DNA of 64,000 nt, taken from NCBI GenBank assembly GCA_023053685.1, contig JALIGW010000285.1, positions 1 to 64,000 of the forward strand, read 5' to 3'. Position numbers and translations under genes: made by a program. Source of the stretch: Diadophis punctatus similis. Taxonomy: Eukaryota > Chordata > Lepidosauria > Squamata > Dipsadidae. Positions 9,657-21,824 of this stretch are shown here, piece after piece. Every line of letters begins with the position of its first letter. The first letter of the stretch is position 1. Below the pieces are notes generated by a model. It saw only the letters and a program-made list of their open reading frames with translations. It made no database searches and was not told where the DNA came from.

Positions 9657-12600
9657 CTCAATTCAGCCCAAAAACATCACTTTTGGCAAACACCTCAGAA
9701 ATGAAAAGAAACACATATTCCTGTTCCCCAGGGGCTGGAAAGCCGAATTCTCGCTTGATTTTCGATTCCAAGCCTTCGCTGAAGAGCTAGCCCAAAGTCT
9801 AACACAGCATTCGCCTTATTTCTCAATTCAGCCCAAAAACATCACTTTTGACAAACACCTCAGAAATGAAAATGAAACACATATTCCTGTTCCCCACAGG
9901 CTGGAAAGCCGAATTCTCGCTTCATTTTTGATTCCGACCTTTCCCTGAAGAGCTAGCCCAAGGTCTAACACAGCATTCGCCTTATTTCTCATTTCAGCCC
10001 AAAAACATCACTTTTGGCAAACACCTCAGAAATGAAAATAAACACATATTCCTGTTCCCCAGGGGCTGGAAAGCCGAATTCTCGCTTGATTTTTGATTCC
10101 AAGCCTTCGCTGAAGAGCTAGCCCAAAGTCTAACACAGCATTCGCCTTATTTCTCAATTCAGCCCAAAAACATCACTTTTGACAAACACCTCAGAAATGA
10201 AAATGAAACACATATTCCTGTTCCCCACAGGCTGGAAAGCCGAATTCTCGCTTCATTTTTGATTCTGACCTTTCCCTGAAGAGCTAGCCCAAGGTCTAAC
10301 ACAGCATTCGCCTTATTTCTCATTTCAGCCCAAAAACATCACTTTTGGCAAACACCTCAGAAATGAAAAGAAACACATATTCCTGTTCCCCAGGGGCTGG
10401 AAAGCCGAATTCTCGCTTCATTTTTGATTCCGACCTTTCCCTGAAGAGCTAGCCCAAGGTCTAACACAGCATTCGCCTTATTTCTCAATTCAGCCCAAAA
10501 ACATCACTTTTGACAAACACCTCAGAAATGAAAAAGAAACACATATTCCTGTTCCCCACGGGCTGGAAAGCCGAATTCTCGCTTGATTTTCGATTCCAAG
10601 CCTTCCCTGAAGAGCTAGCCCAAGGTCTAACACAGAATTCGCCTCAGTTCTCAATTCAGCCAAAAAACATGACTTTTGACAAACACCTCAGAAATGAAAA
10701 TGAAACACATATTCCTGTTCCGCACAGGCTGGAAAGCCGAATTCTTGCTTGATTTTTGATTCCGACCTTTCCCTGAAGAGCTAGCCCAAGGTCTAACACA
10801 GCATTCGCCTTATTTCTCAATTCAGCCCAAAAACATCACTTTTGACAAACACCTCAGAAATGAAAAAGAAACACATATTCCTGTTCCCCACAGGCTGGAA
10901 AGCCGAATTCTCACTTGATTTTTGATTCCGACCTTTCCCTGAAGAGCTAGCCCAAGCTCTAACACAGCATTCGCCTTATTTCTCAATTCAGCCCAAAAAC
11001 ATCACTTTTGGCAAACACCTCAGAAATGAAAAGAAACACATATTCCTGTTCCCCAGGGGCTGGAAAGCCGAATTCTCGCTTGATTTTCGATTCCAAGCCT
11101 TCGCTGAAGAGCTAGCCCAAAGTCTAACACAGCATTCGCCTTATTTCTCAATTCAGCCCAAAAACATCACTTTTGACAAACACCTCAGAAATGAAAATGA
11201 AACACATATTCCTGTTCCCCACGGGCTGGAAAGCTGAATTCTCACTTGAATTTTTATTCCGAGCCTACCCTGAAAAGCTAGCCCAAAGTCTAACACAGCA
11301 TTCGCCTTACGACTCAATACAGCCAAAAAACATGACTTTTGACAAACACCTCAGAAATGAAAATGAAACACATATTCCTGTTCCCCACAGGCTGGAAAGC
11401 CGAATTCTCGCTTGATTTTTGATTCCGACCTTTCCCTGAAGAGCTAGCCCAAGGTCTAACACAGCATTCGCCTTATTTCTCAATTCAGCCCAAAAACATC
11501 ACTTTTGGCAAACACCTCAGAAATGAAAAGAAACACATATTCCTGTTCCCCAGGGACTGGAAAGCCGAATTCTCGCTTGATTTTCGTTTCCAAGCCTTCG
11601 CTGAAGAGCTAGCCCAAAGTCTAACACAGCATTCGCCTTATTTCTCAATTCAGCCCAAAAACATCACTTTTGACAAACACCTCAGAAATGAAAAAGTAAC
11701 ACATATTCCTGTTCCCCACGGGCTGGAAAGCCGAATTCTCGCTTGATTTTCGATTCCAAGCCTTCCCTGAAGAGCTAGCCCAAGGTCTAACACAGAATTC
11801 GCCTCAGTTCTCAATTCAGCCAAAAAACATGACTTTTGACAAACACCTCAGAAATGAAAATGAAACACATATTCCTGTTCTGCACAGGCTGGAAAGCCGA
11901 ATTCTCGCTTGATTTTTGATTCCGACCTTTCCCTGAAGAGCTAGCCCAAGGTCTAACACAGCATTCGCCTTATTTCTCAATTCAGCCCAAAAACATCACT
12001 TTTGACAAACACCTCAGAAATGAAAAAGAAACACATATTCCTGTTCCCCACAGGCTGGAAAGCCGAATTCTCGCTTGATTTTTGATTCCGACCTTTCCCT
12101 GAAGAGCTAGCCCAAGGTCTAACACAGCATTCGCCTTATTTCTCAATTCAGCCCAAAAACATCACTTTTGGCAAACACCTCAGAAATGAAAAGAAACACA
12201 TATTCCTGTTCCCCAGGGGCTGGAAAGCCAAATTCTCGCTTGATTTTCGATTCCAAGCCTTCCCTGAAGAGCTAGCCCAAGGTCTAAAACAGAATTCGCC
12301 TTAGTTCTCAATTCAGCCAAAAAACATCACTTTTGACAAACACCTCAGAAATGAAAAAGAAACACATATTCCTGTTCCCCACGTGCTGGAAAGCCGAATT
12401 CTCGCTTGAATTTTGATTCCGAGCCTACCCTGAAGAGCTAGCCCAAAGTGTAACGCAGCATTCGCCTTAGGACTCAATACAGCCAAAAAACATGACTTTT
12501 GACAAACACCTCAGAAATGAAAATGAAACACATATTCCTGTTCCCCACAGGCTGGAAAGCCGAATTCTCGCTTGATTTTTGATTCCGACCTTTCCCTGAA

Positions 12601-14235
12601 GAGCTAGCCCAAGGTCTAACACAGCATTCGCCTTATTTCTCAATTCAGCCCAAAAACATCACTTTTGACAAACACCTCAGAAATGAAAAAGTAACACATA
12701 TTCCTGTTCCCCACGGGCTGGAAAGCCGAATTCTCGCTTGATTTTCGATTCCAAGCCTTCCCTTAAGAGCTAGCCCAAGGTCTAACACAGAATTCGCCTC
12801 AGTTCTCAATTCAGCCAAAAAACATGACTTTTGACAAACACCTCAGAAATGAAAATGAAACACATATTCCTGTTCTGCACAGGCTGGAAAGCTGAATTCT
12901 CGCTTGATTTTTGATTCCGACCTTTCCCTGAAGAGCTAGCCCAAGGTCTAACACAGCATTCGCCTTATTTCTCAATTCAGCCCAAAAACATCACTTTTGA
13001 CAAACACCTCAGAAATGAAAACAAAACACATATTCCTGTTCCCCACAGGCTGGAAAGCCGAATTCTCGCTTGATTTTTGATTCCGACCTTTCCCTGAAGA
13101 GCTAGCCCAAGGTCTAACACAGCATTCGCCTTATTTCTCAATTCAGCCCAAAAACATCACTTTTGGCAAACACCTCAGAAATGAAAAGAAACACATATTC
13201 CTGTTCCCCAGGGGCTGGAAAGCCAAATTCTCGCTTGATTTTCGATTCCAAGCCTTCCCTGAAGAGCTAGCCCAAGGTCTAAAACAGAATTCGCCTTAGT
13301 TCTCAATTCAGCCAAAAAACATCACTTTTGACAAACACCTCAGAAATGAAAAAGAAACACATATTCCTGTTCCCCATGTGCTGGAAAGCCGAATTCTCGC
13401 TTGAATTTTGATTCCGAGCCTACCCTGAAGAGCTAGCCCAAAGTGTAACGCAGCATTCGCCTTAGGACTCAATACAGCCAAAAAACATGACTTTTGACAA
13501 ACACCTCAGAAATGAAAATGAAACACATATTCCTGTTCCCCACAGGCTGGAAAGCCGAATTCTCGCTTGATTTTTGATTCCGACCTTTCCCTGAAGAGCT
13601 AGCCCAAGGTCTAACACAGCATTCGCCTTATTTCTCAATTCAGCCCAAAAACATCACTTTTGGCAAACACCTCAGAAATGAAAAAGAAACACATATTCCT
13701 GTTCCCCACAGGCTGGAAAGCCGAATTCTCGCTCGATTTTTGATTCCGACCTTTCCCTGAAGAGCTAGCCCAAGGTCTAACCCAGCATTCGCCTTATTTC
13801 TCAATTCAGCCCAAAAACATTACTTTTGGCAAACACCTCAGAAATGAAAAAGAAACACATATTCCTGTTCCCCATGGGCTGGAAAGCCGAATTCTCGCTT
13901 GATTTTCGATTCCAAGCCTTCGCTGAAGAGCTAGCCCAAAGTCTAACACAGCTTTCTCCTTATTTCTCAATTCAGCCCAAAAACATCACTTTTGACAAAC
14001 ACCTCAGAAATGAAAAAGAAACACATATTCCTGTTCCCCAGGGGCTGGAAAGCCGAATTCTCGCTTGATTTTCGATTCCAAGCCTTCGCTGAAGAGCTAG
14101 CCCAAAGTCTAACACAGCATTCGCCTTATTTCTCAATTCAGCCCAAAAACATCACTTTTGACAAACACCTCAGAAATGAAAAAGTAACACATATTCCTGT
14201 TCCCCACGGGCTGGAAAGCCGAATTCTCGCTTGAT
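9657..14235 (+). repeat. 29-monomer-shift duplication, copy 2
   Basis: This is the second copy of 4850-9428. It therefore reintroduces part of the CATTTCAG-bearing 11-mer HOR at 9950-10480, then the same monomer order. Private changes include CTGAAAAGCTA near 11271 and CTTACGACTC near 11306 (CTGAAGAGCTA and CTTAGGACTC in copy 1), and CCCTTAAGAG near 12762 where copy 1 has CCCTTTAGAG. The second of these removes an in-frame stop and lengthens a chance open frame; it is not evidence of coding. Confidence 0.87.
11619..13657 (+). repeat. Nested 995-bp tandem pair, copied with the 4807-bp block
   Basis: This is the counterpart of 6812-8850 at a 4807-bp shift, with CACGTG at 12380 and CATGTG at 13375. 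The second-unit changes (CATGTG, GAAAACAAAAC) are shared with the first block, which orders the two events. Confidence 0.83.
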
Positions 14236-14869
14236 TTTCGTTTCCGACCTTTCCCTGAAGAGCTAGCCCAAGGTCTAACACAGCATTTGCCTTATTTCTC
14301 AATTCAGCCCAAACACATCACTTTTGACAAACACCTCAGAAATGAAAAAGAAACACATATTCCTGTTCCCCACGGGCTGGAAAGCCGAATTCTCGCTTGA
14401 TTTTCGATTCCAAGCCTTCCCTGAAGAGCTAGCCCAAGGTCTAACACAGAATTCGCCTCAGTTTTCAATTCAGCCAAAAAACATGACTTTTGACAAACAC
14501 CTCAGAAATGAAAATGAAACACATATTCCTGTTCCGCACAGGCTGGAAAGCCGAATTCTCGCTTCATTTTTGATTCCGACCTTTCCCTGAAGAGCTAGCC
14601 CAAGGTCTAACACAGCATTTGCCTTATTTCTCAATTCAGCCCAAACACATCACTTTTGACAAACACCTCAGAAATGAAAAAGAAACACATATTCCTGTTC
14701 CCCACAGGCTGGAAAGCCGAATTCTCTCTCGATTTTTGATTCCGACCATTCCCTGAAGAGCTAGCCCAAGGTCTAACCCAGCATTCGCCTTATTTCTCAA
14801 TTCAGCCCAAAAACATCACTTTTGACAAACACCTCAGAAATGAAAATGAAACACATATTCCTGTTCCCC
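14236..14869 (+). repeat. Transitional monomers between two HOR blocks
   Basis: About four monomers that belong to neither flanking repeat. They include CAGCATTTGCC with CCCAAACACATC near 14283 and again near 14616 (a two-monomer repeat), a TTCTCTCTCG tail near 14723 with CCGACCATTCC, and the TAACCCAGC variant near 14774. The CATTTGCC / CTCTCTCG / TAACCCAG series returns as a set near 25555, 32350, 37330, 40480, 54075 and 59050, so this is the first appearance of a cassette used further right. Confidence 0.75.
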
Positions 14870-17190
14870 ACAGGCTGGAAAGCTGAATTCTCGCTTGATT
14901 TTTGATTCCGAGCCTACCCTGAAGAGCTAGCCCAAAGTCTAACACAGCATTCGCCTTAGGATTCAATTCAGTCCAAAAATATCACTTTTGACAAACACCT
15001 CAGAAATGAAAAAGAAACACATATTCCTGTTCCCCACGGGCTGGAAAGCCGAATTCTTGCTTGATTTTCGATTCCAAGCCTTCGCTGAAGACCTAGCCCA
15101 AGGTCTAACACAGAATTCGCCTCAGTTCTCAATTCAGCCAAAAAACATGACTTTTGACAAACACCTCAGAAATGAAAATGAAACACATATTTCTGTTCCG
15201 CACAGGCTGGAAAGCCGAATTCTCGCTTGATTTTTGATTATGACCTTTCCCTGAAGAGCTAGCCCAAGGTCTAACACAGCATTCGCCTTATTTCTCAATT
15301 CAGCCCAAAAACATCACTTTTGACAAACACCTCAGAAATGAAAAAGAAACACATATTCCTGTTCCCCACAGGCTGGAAAGCCGAATTCTCGCTTGATTTT
15401 TGATTCCGACCTTTCCCTGAAGAGCTAGCCCAAGGTCTAACACAGCATTCGCCTTATTTCTCATTTCAGCCCAAAAACATCACTTTTGGCAAACACCTCA
15501 GAAATGAAAAGAAACACATATTCCTGTTCCCCAGGGGCTTGAAAGCCGAATTCTCGCTTGATTTTCGATTCCAAGCCTTCGCTGAAGAGCTAGCCCAAAG
15601 TCTAACACAGCATTCGCCTTATTTCTCAATTCAGCCCAAAAACATCACTTTTGACAAACACCTCAGAAATGAAAATGAAACACATATTCCTGTTCCCCAC
15701 AGGCTGGAAAGCCGAATTCTCGCTTGATTTTTGATTCCGACCTTTCCCTGAAGAGCTAGCCCAAGGTCTAACACAGCATTCGCCTTATTTCTCATTTCAG
15801 CCCAAAAACATCACTTTTGGCAAACACCTCAGAAATGAAAAGAAACACATATTCCTGTTCCCCAGGGGCTGGAAAGCCGAATTCTCGCTTGATTTTCGAT
15901 TCCAAGCCTTCGCTGAAGAGCTAGCCCAAAGTCTAACACAGCATTCGCCTTATTTCTCAATTCAGCCCAAAAACATCACTTTTGACAAACACCTCAGAAA
16001 TGAAAAAGAAACACATATTCCTGTTCCCCACAGGCTGGAAAGCTGAATTCTCGCTTGATTTTTGATTCCGAGCCTACCCTGAAGAGCTAGCCCAAAGTCT
16101 AACACAGCATTCGCCTTAGGATTCAATTCAGTCCAAAAATATCACTTTTGACAAACACCTCAGAAATGAAAAAGAAACACATATTCCTGTTCCCCACGGG
16201 CTGGAAAGCCGAATTCTCGCTTGATTTTCGATTCCAAGCCTTCGCTGAAGAGCTAGCCCAAGGTCTAACACAGAATTCGCCTCAGTTCTCAATTCAGCCA
16301 AAAAACATGACTTTTGACAAACACCTCAGAAATGAAAATGAAACACATATTCCTGTTCCGCACAGGCTGGAAAGCCGAATTCTCGCTTGATTTTCGATTC
16401 CGACCTTTCCCTGAAGAGCTAGCCCAAGGTCTAACACAGCATTCGCCTTATTTCTCAATTCAGCCCAAAAACATCACTTTTGACAAACACCTCAGAAATG
16501 AAAAAGAAACACATATTCCTGTTCCCCACAGGCTGGAAAGCCGAATTCTCGCTTGATTTTTGATTCCGACCTTTCCCTGAAGAGCTAGCCCAAGCTCTAA
16601 CACAGCATTCGCCTTATTTCTCAATTCAGCCCAAAAACATCACTTTTGGCAAACACCTCAGAAATGAAAAGAAACACATATTCCTGTTCCCCAGGGGCTG
16701 GAAAGCCGAATTCTCACTTGATTTTCGATTCCAAGCCTTCGCTGAAGAGCTAGCCCAAAGTCTAACACAGCATTCGCCTTATTTCTCAATTCAGCCCAAA
16801 AACATCACTTTTGACAAACACCTCAGAAATGAAAATGAAACACATATTCCTGTTCCCCACAGGCTGGAAAGCCGAATTCTCGCTTGATTTTTGATTCCGA
16901 CCTTTCCCTGAAGAGCTAGCCCAAGGTCTAACACAGCATTCGCCTTATTTCTCATTTCAGCCCAAAAACATCACTTTTGGCAAACACCTCAGAAATGAAA
17001 AGAAACACATATTCCTGTTCCCCAGGGGCTGGAAAGCCGAATTCTCGCTTGATTTTCGATTCCAAGCCTTCGCTGAAGAGCTAGCCCAAAGTCTAACACA
17101 GCATTCGCCTTATTTCTCAATTCAGCCCAAAAACATCACTTTTGACAAACACCTCAGAAATGAAAAAGAAACACATATTCCTGTTCCCCA
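14870..17190 (+). repeat. 7-monomer (1160-bp) tandem pair, early type
   Basis: Two units of seven monomers at a shift of 1160 bp, about 14870-16030 and 16030-17190. Each starts with an AAAGCTGAATTC tail, then the TTAGGATTCAATTCAG monomer (near 14957 and 16117), a CAGAATTCGCCTCAG monomer, and CATTTCAG monomers near 15460 and 15793, matched near 16953. Differences include ATTTCTGTTCC against ATTCCTGTTCC, CAAGGT against CAAGCT near 16593, and CAATTCAG for CATTTCAG near 16623. Though equal in length, this unit has a different monomer order from the 1160-bp unit of 43-52 kb. Confidence 0.83.
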
Positions 17191-17429
17191 CAGGCTGGAA
17201 AGCCGAATTCTCGCTTGATTTTTGATTCCGACCTTTCCCTGAAGAGCTAGCCCAAGGTCTAACACAGCATTCGCCTTATTTCTGATTTCAGCCCAAAAAC
17301 ATCACTTTTGGCAAACACCTCAGAAATGAAAAGAAACACATATTCCTGTTCCCCAGGGGCTGGAAAGCCGAATTCTCGCTTGATTTTCGATTCCAAGCCT
17401 TCGCTGAAGAGCTAGCCCAAAGTCTAACA
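17191..17429 (+). repeat. Junction monomers with CTGATTTCAG variant
   Basis: One to two monomers joining the 7-mer pair to the next block. The monomer near 17280 reads CTGATTTCAG where its relatives read CTCATTTCAG, a private change. Nothing else is seen in it. Confidence 0.7.
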
Positions 17430-19779
17430 CAGCATTCGCCTTATTTCTCAATTCAGCCCAAAAACATCACTTTTGACAAACACCTCAGAAATGAAAATGA
17501 AACACATATTCCTGTTCCCCACAGGCTGGAAAGCCGAATTCTCGCTTCATTTTTGATTCCGACCTTTCCCTGAAGAGCTAACCCAAGGTCTAACACAGCA
17601 TTCGCCTTATTTCTCATTTCAGCCCAAAAACATCACTTTTGGCAAACACCTCAGAAATGAAAAGAAACACATATTCCTGTTCCCCAGGGGCTGGAAAGCC
17701 GAATTCTCGCTTGATTTTTGATTCCAAGCCTTCGCTGAAGAGCTAGCCCAAAGTCTAACACAGCATTCACCTTATTTCTCAATTCAGCCCAAAAACATCA
17801 CTTTTGACAAACACCTCAGAAATGAAAAAGTAACACATATTCCTGTTCCCCACGGGCTGGAAAGCCGAATTCTCGCTTGATTTTCGATTCCAAGCCTTCC
17901 CTGAAGAGCTAGCCCAAGGTCTAACACAGAATTCGCCTCAGTTCTCAATTCAGCCAAAAAACATGACTTTTGACAAACACCTCAGAAATTAAAATGAAAC
18001 ACATATTCCTGTTCTGCACAGGCTGGAAAGCCGAATTCTCGCTTGATTTTTGATTCCGACCTTTCCCTGAAGAGCTAGCCCAAGGTCTAACACAGCATTC
18101 GCCTTATTTCTCAATTCAGCCCAAAAACATCACTTTTGACAAACACCTCAGAAATGAAAAAGAAACACATATTCCTGTTCCCCACAGGCTGGAAAGCCGA
18201 ATTCTCGCTTGATTTTTGATTCCGACCTTTCCCTGAAGAGCTAGCCCAAGGTCTAACACAGCATTCGCCTTATTTCTCAATTCAGCCCAAAAACATCACT
18301 TTTGGCAAACACCTCAGAAATGAAAAGAAACACATATTCCTGTTCCCCAGGGGCTGGAAAGCCAAATTCTCGCTTGATTTTCGATTCCAAGCCTTCCCTG
18401 AAGAGCTAGCCCAAGGTCTAAAACAGAATTCGCCTTAGTTGTCAATTCAGCCAAAAAACATCACTTTTGACAAACACCTCAGAAATGAAAAAGAAACACA
18501 TATTCCTGTTCCCCACGTGCTGGAAAGCCGAATTCTCGCTTGAATTTTGATTCCGAGCCTACCCTGAAGAGCTAGCCCAAAGTGTAACGCAGCATTCGCC
18601 TTAGGACTCAATACAGCCAAAAAACATGACTTTTGACAAACACCTCAGAAATGAAAATGAAACACATATTCCTGTTCCCCACAGGCTGGAAAGCCGAATT
18701 CTCGCTTGATTTTTGATTCCGACCTTTCCCTGAAGAGCTAGCCCAAGGTCTAACACAGCATTCGCCTTATTTCTCAATTCAGCCCAAAAACATCACTTTT
18801 GGCAAACACCTCAGAAATGAAAAGAAACACATATTCCTGTTCCCCAGGGACTGGAAAGCCGAATTCTCGCTTGATTTTCGATTCCAAGCCTTCGCTGAAG
18901 AGCTAGCCCAAAGTCTAACACAGCATTCGCCTTATTTCTCAATTCAGCCCAAAAACATCACTTTTGACAAACACCTCAGAAATGAAAAAGTAACACATAT
19001 TCCTGTTCCCCATGGGCTGGAAAGCCGAATTCTCGCTTGATTTTCGATTCCAAGCCTTCCCTTAAGAGCTAGCCCAAGGTCTAACACAGAATTCGCCTCA
19101 GTTCTCAATTCAGCCAAAAAACATGACTTTTGACAAACACCTCAGAAATGAAAATGAAACACATATTCCTGTTCTGCACAGGCTGGAAAGCCGAATTCTC
19201 GCTTGATTTTTGATTCCGACCTTTCCCTGAAGAGCTAGCCCAAGGTCTAACACAGCATTCGCCTTATTTCTCAATTCAGCCCAAAAACATCACTTTTGAC
19301 AAACACCTCAGAAATGAAAACGAAACACATATTCCTGTTCCCCACAGGCTGGAAAGCCGAATTCTCGCTTGATTTTTGATTCCGACCTTTCCCTGAAGAG
19401 CTAGCCCAAGGTCTAACACAGCATTCGCCTTATTTCTCAATTCAGCCCAAAAACATCACTTTTGGCAAACACCTCAGAAATGAAAAGAAACACATATTCC
19501 TGTTCCCCAGGGGCTGGAAAGCCAAATTCTCGCTTGATTTTCGATTCCAAGCCTTCCCTGAAGAGCTAGCCCAAGGTCTAAAACAGAATTCGCCTTAGTT
19601 CTCAATTCAGCCAAAAAACATCACTTTTGACAAACACCTCAGAAATGAAAAAGAAACACATATTCCTGTTCCCCACGTGCTGGAAAGCCGAATTCTCGCT
19701 TGAATTTTGATTCCGAGCCTACCCTGAAGAGCTAGCCCAAAGTGTAACGCAGCATTCGCCTTAGGACTCAATACAGCCA
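17430..19779 (+). repeat. Left member of long-range repeat, with 1160-bp HOR unit
   Basis: The part from about 17430 to 18510 matches 27209-28289 at a shift of 9779 bp; the rare TCAGAAATTAAAATG at 17982 recurs near 27761. From about 18840 the match continues at a shift of 9448 bp (CATGGGCTGG at 19011 and 28459; CACGTG at 19674 and 29122). The change of shift, 331 bp, is two monomers: the 27-kb copy lacks two or this copy gained two. CACGTG at 18514 and 19674 are 1160 bp apart, one turn of the 7-mer unit that dominates 43-52 kb. The CATTTCAG variant last appears on this side near 17615. Confidence 0.82.
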
Positions 19780-21824
19780 AAAAACATGACTTTTGACAAA
19801 CACCTCAGAAATGAAAATGAAACACATATTCCTGTTCCGCACAGGCTGGAAAGCCGAATTCTCGCTTGATTTTTGATTCCGACCTTTCCCTGAAGAGCTA
19901 GCCCAAGGTCTAACACAGCATTCGCCTTATTTCTCAATTCAGCCCAAAAACATCACTTTTGACAAACACCTCAGAAATGAAAAAGAAACACATATTCCTG
20001 TTCCCCACAGGCTGGAAAGCCGAATTCTCGCTTGATTTTTGATTCCGACCTTTCCCTGAAGAGCTAGCCCAAGCTCTAACACAGCATTCGCCTTATTTCT
20101 CAATTCAGCCCAAAAACATCACTTTTGGCAAACACCTCAGAAATGAAAAGAAACACATATTCCTGTTCCCCAGGGGCTGGAAAGCCGAATTCTCGCTTGA
20201 TTTTCGATTCCAAGCCTTGCCTGAAGAGCTAGCCCAAAGTCTAACACAGCATTCGCCTTATTTCTCAATTCAGCCCAAAAACATCACTTTTGACAAACAC
20301 CTCAGAAATGAAAAAGAAACACATATTCCTGTTCCCCACAGGCTGGAAAGCCGAATTCTCGCTTGATTTTTGATTCCGACCTTTCCCTGAAGAGCTAGCC
20401 CAAGGTCTAACACAGCATTCGCCTTATTTCTCAATTCAGCCCAAAAACATCACTTTTGGCAAACACCTCAGAAATGAAAAGAAACACATATTCCTGTTCC
20501 CCAGGGACTGGAAAGCCGAATTCTCGCTTGATTTTCGTTTCCAAGCCTTCGCTGAAGAGCTAGCCCAAAGTCTAACACAGCATTCGCCTTATTTCTCAAT
20601 TCAGCCCAAAAACATCACTTTTGACAAACACCTCAGAAATGAAAAAGTAACACATATTCCTGTTCCCCACGGGCTGGAAAGCCGAATTCTCGCTTGATTT
20701 TCGATTCCAAGCCTTCCCTGAAGAGCTAGCCCAAGGTCTAACACAGAATTCGCCTCAGTTCTCAATTCAGCCAAAAAACATGACTTTTGACAAACACCTC
20801 AGAAATGAAAATGAAACACATATTCCTGTTCCGCACAGGCTGGAAAGCCGAATTCTCGCTTGATTTTTGATTCCGACCTTTCCCTGAAGAGCTAGCCCAA
20901 GGTCTAACACAGCATTCGCCTTATTTCTCAATTCAGCCCAAAAACATCACTTTTGACAAACACCTCAGAAATGAAAAAGAAACACATATTCCTGTTCCCC
21001 ACAGGCTGGAAAGCCGAATTCTCGCTTGATTTTTGATTCCGACCTTTCCCTGAAGAGCTAGCCCAAGCTCTAACACAGCATTCGCCTTATTTCTCAATTC
21101 AGCCCAAAAACATCACTTTTGGCAAACACCTCAGAAATGAAAAGAAACACATATTCCTGTTCCCCAGGGGCTGGAAAGCCGAATTCTCGCTTGATTTTCG
21201 ATTCCAAGCCTTGCCTGAAGAGCTAGCCCAAAGTCTAACACAGCATTCGCCTTATTTCTCAATTCAGCCCAAAAACATCACTTTTGACAAACACCTCAGA
21301 AATGAAAAAGAAACACATATTCCTGTTCCCCACAGGCTGGAAAGCCGAATTCTCGCTTGATTTTTGATTCCGACCTTTCCCTGAAGAGCTAGCCCAAGGT
21401 CTAACACAGCATTCGCCTTATTTCTCAATTCAGCCCAAAAACATCACTTTTGGCAAACACCTCAGAAATGAAAAGAAACACATATTCCTGTTCCCCAGGG
21501 ACTGGAAAGCCGAATTCTTGCTTGATTTTCGTTTCCAAGCCTTCGCTGAAGAGCTAGCCCAAAGTCTAACACAGCATTCGCCTTATTTCTCAATTCAGCC
21601 CAAAAACATCACTTTTGACAAACATCTCAGAAATGAAAAAGTAACACATATTCCTGTTCCCCACGGGCTGGAAAGCCGAATTCTCGCTTGATTTTCGATT
21701 CCAAGCCTTCCCTGAAGAGCTAGCCCAAGGTCTAACACAGAATTCGCCTCAGTTCTCAATTCAGCCAAAAAACATGACTTTTGACAAACACCTCAGAAAT
21801 GAAAATGAAACACATATTCCTGTT
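19780..21824 (+). repeat. 6-monomer (994-bp) tandem duplication
   Basis: CCGCACAGG at 19837 recurs at 20831 and the rare GCCTTGCCTGAAG (TTGC at 20217) recurs at 21211, both at 994 bp. The units are about 19780-20773 and 20774-21824. The later copy of this region near 29.2-30.2 kb has only one unit, with TTGC at 29665, so the duplication here is private to this copy or was lost there. The second unit has GAATTCTTGC near 21513 and AACATCTCAG near 21622. Confidence 0.83.

Noticed and set aside
4850..14235. Assembly duplication as the cause of the 4807-bp repeat
   Set aside because: Not excluded, but the two copies have distinct private substitutions (near 9067/13874, 6467/11274, 7957/12764), which an artefactual copy would not have. 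Read depth would settle it.
14236..14869. Insertion of a mobile element at the change between HOR blocks
   Set aside because: All sequence there is still monomer. No terminal repeats, target-site duplication or non-satellite base is present at this or any other block boundary.
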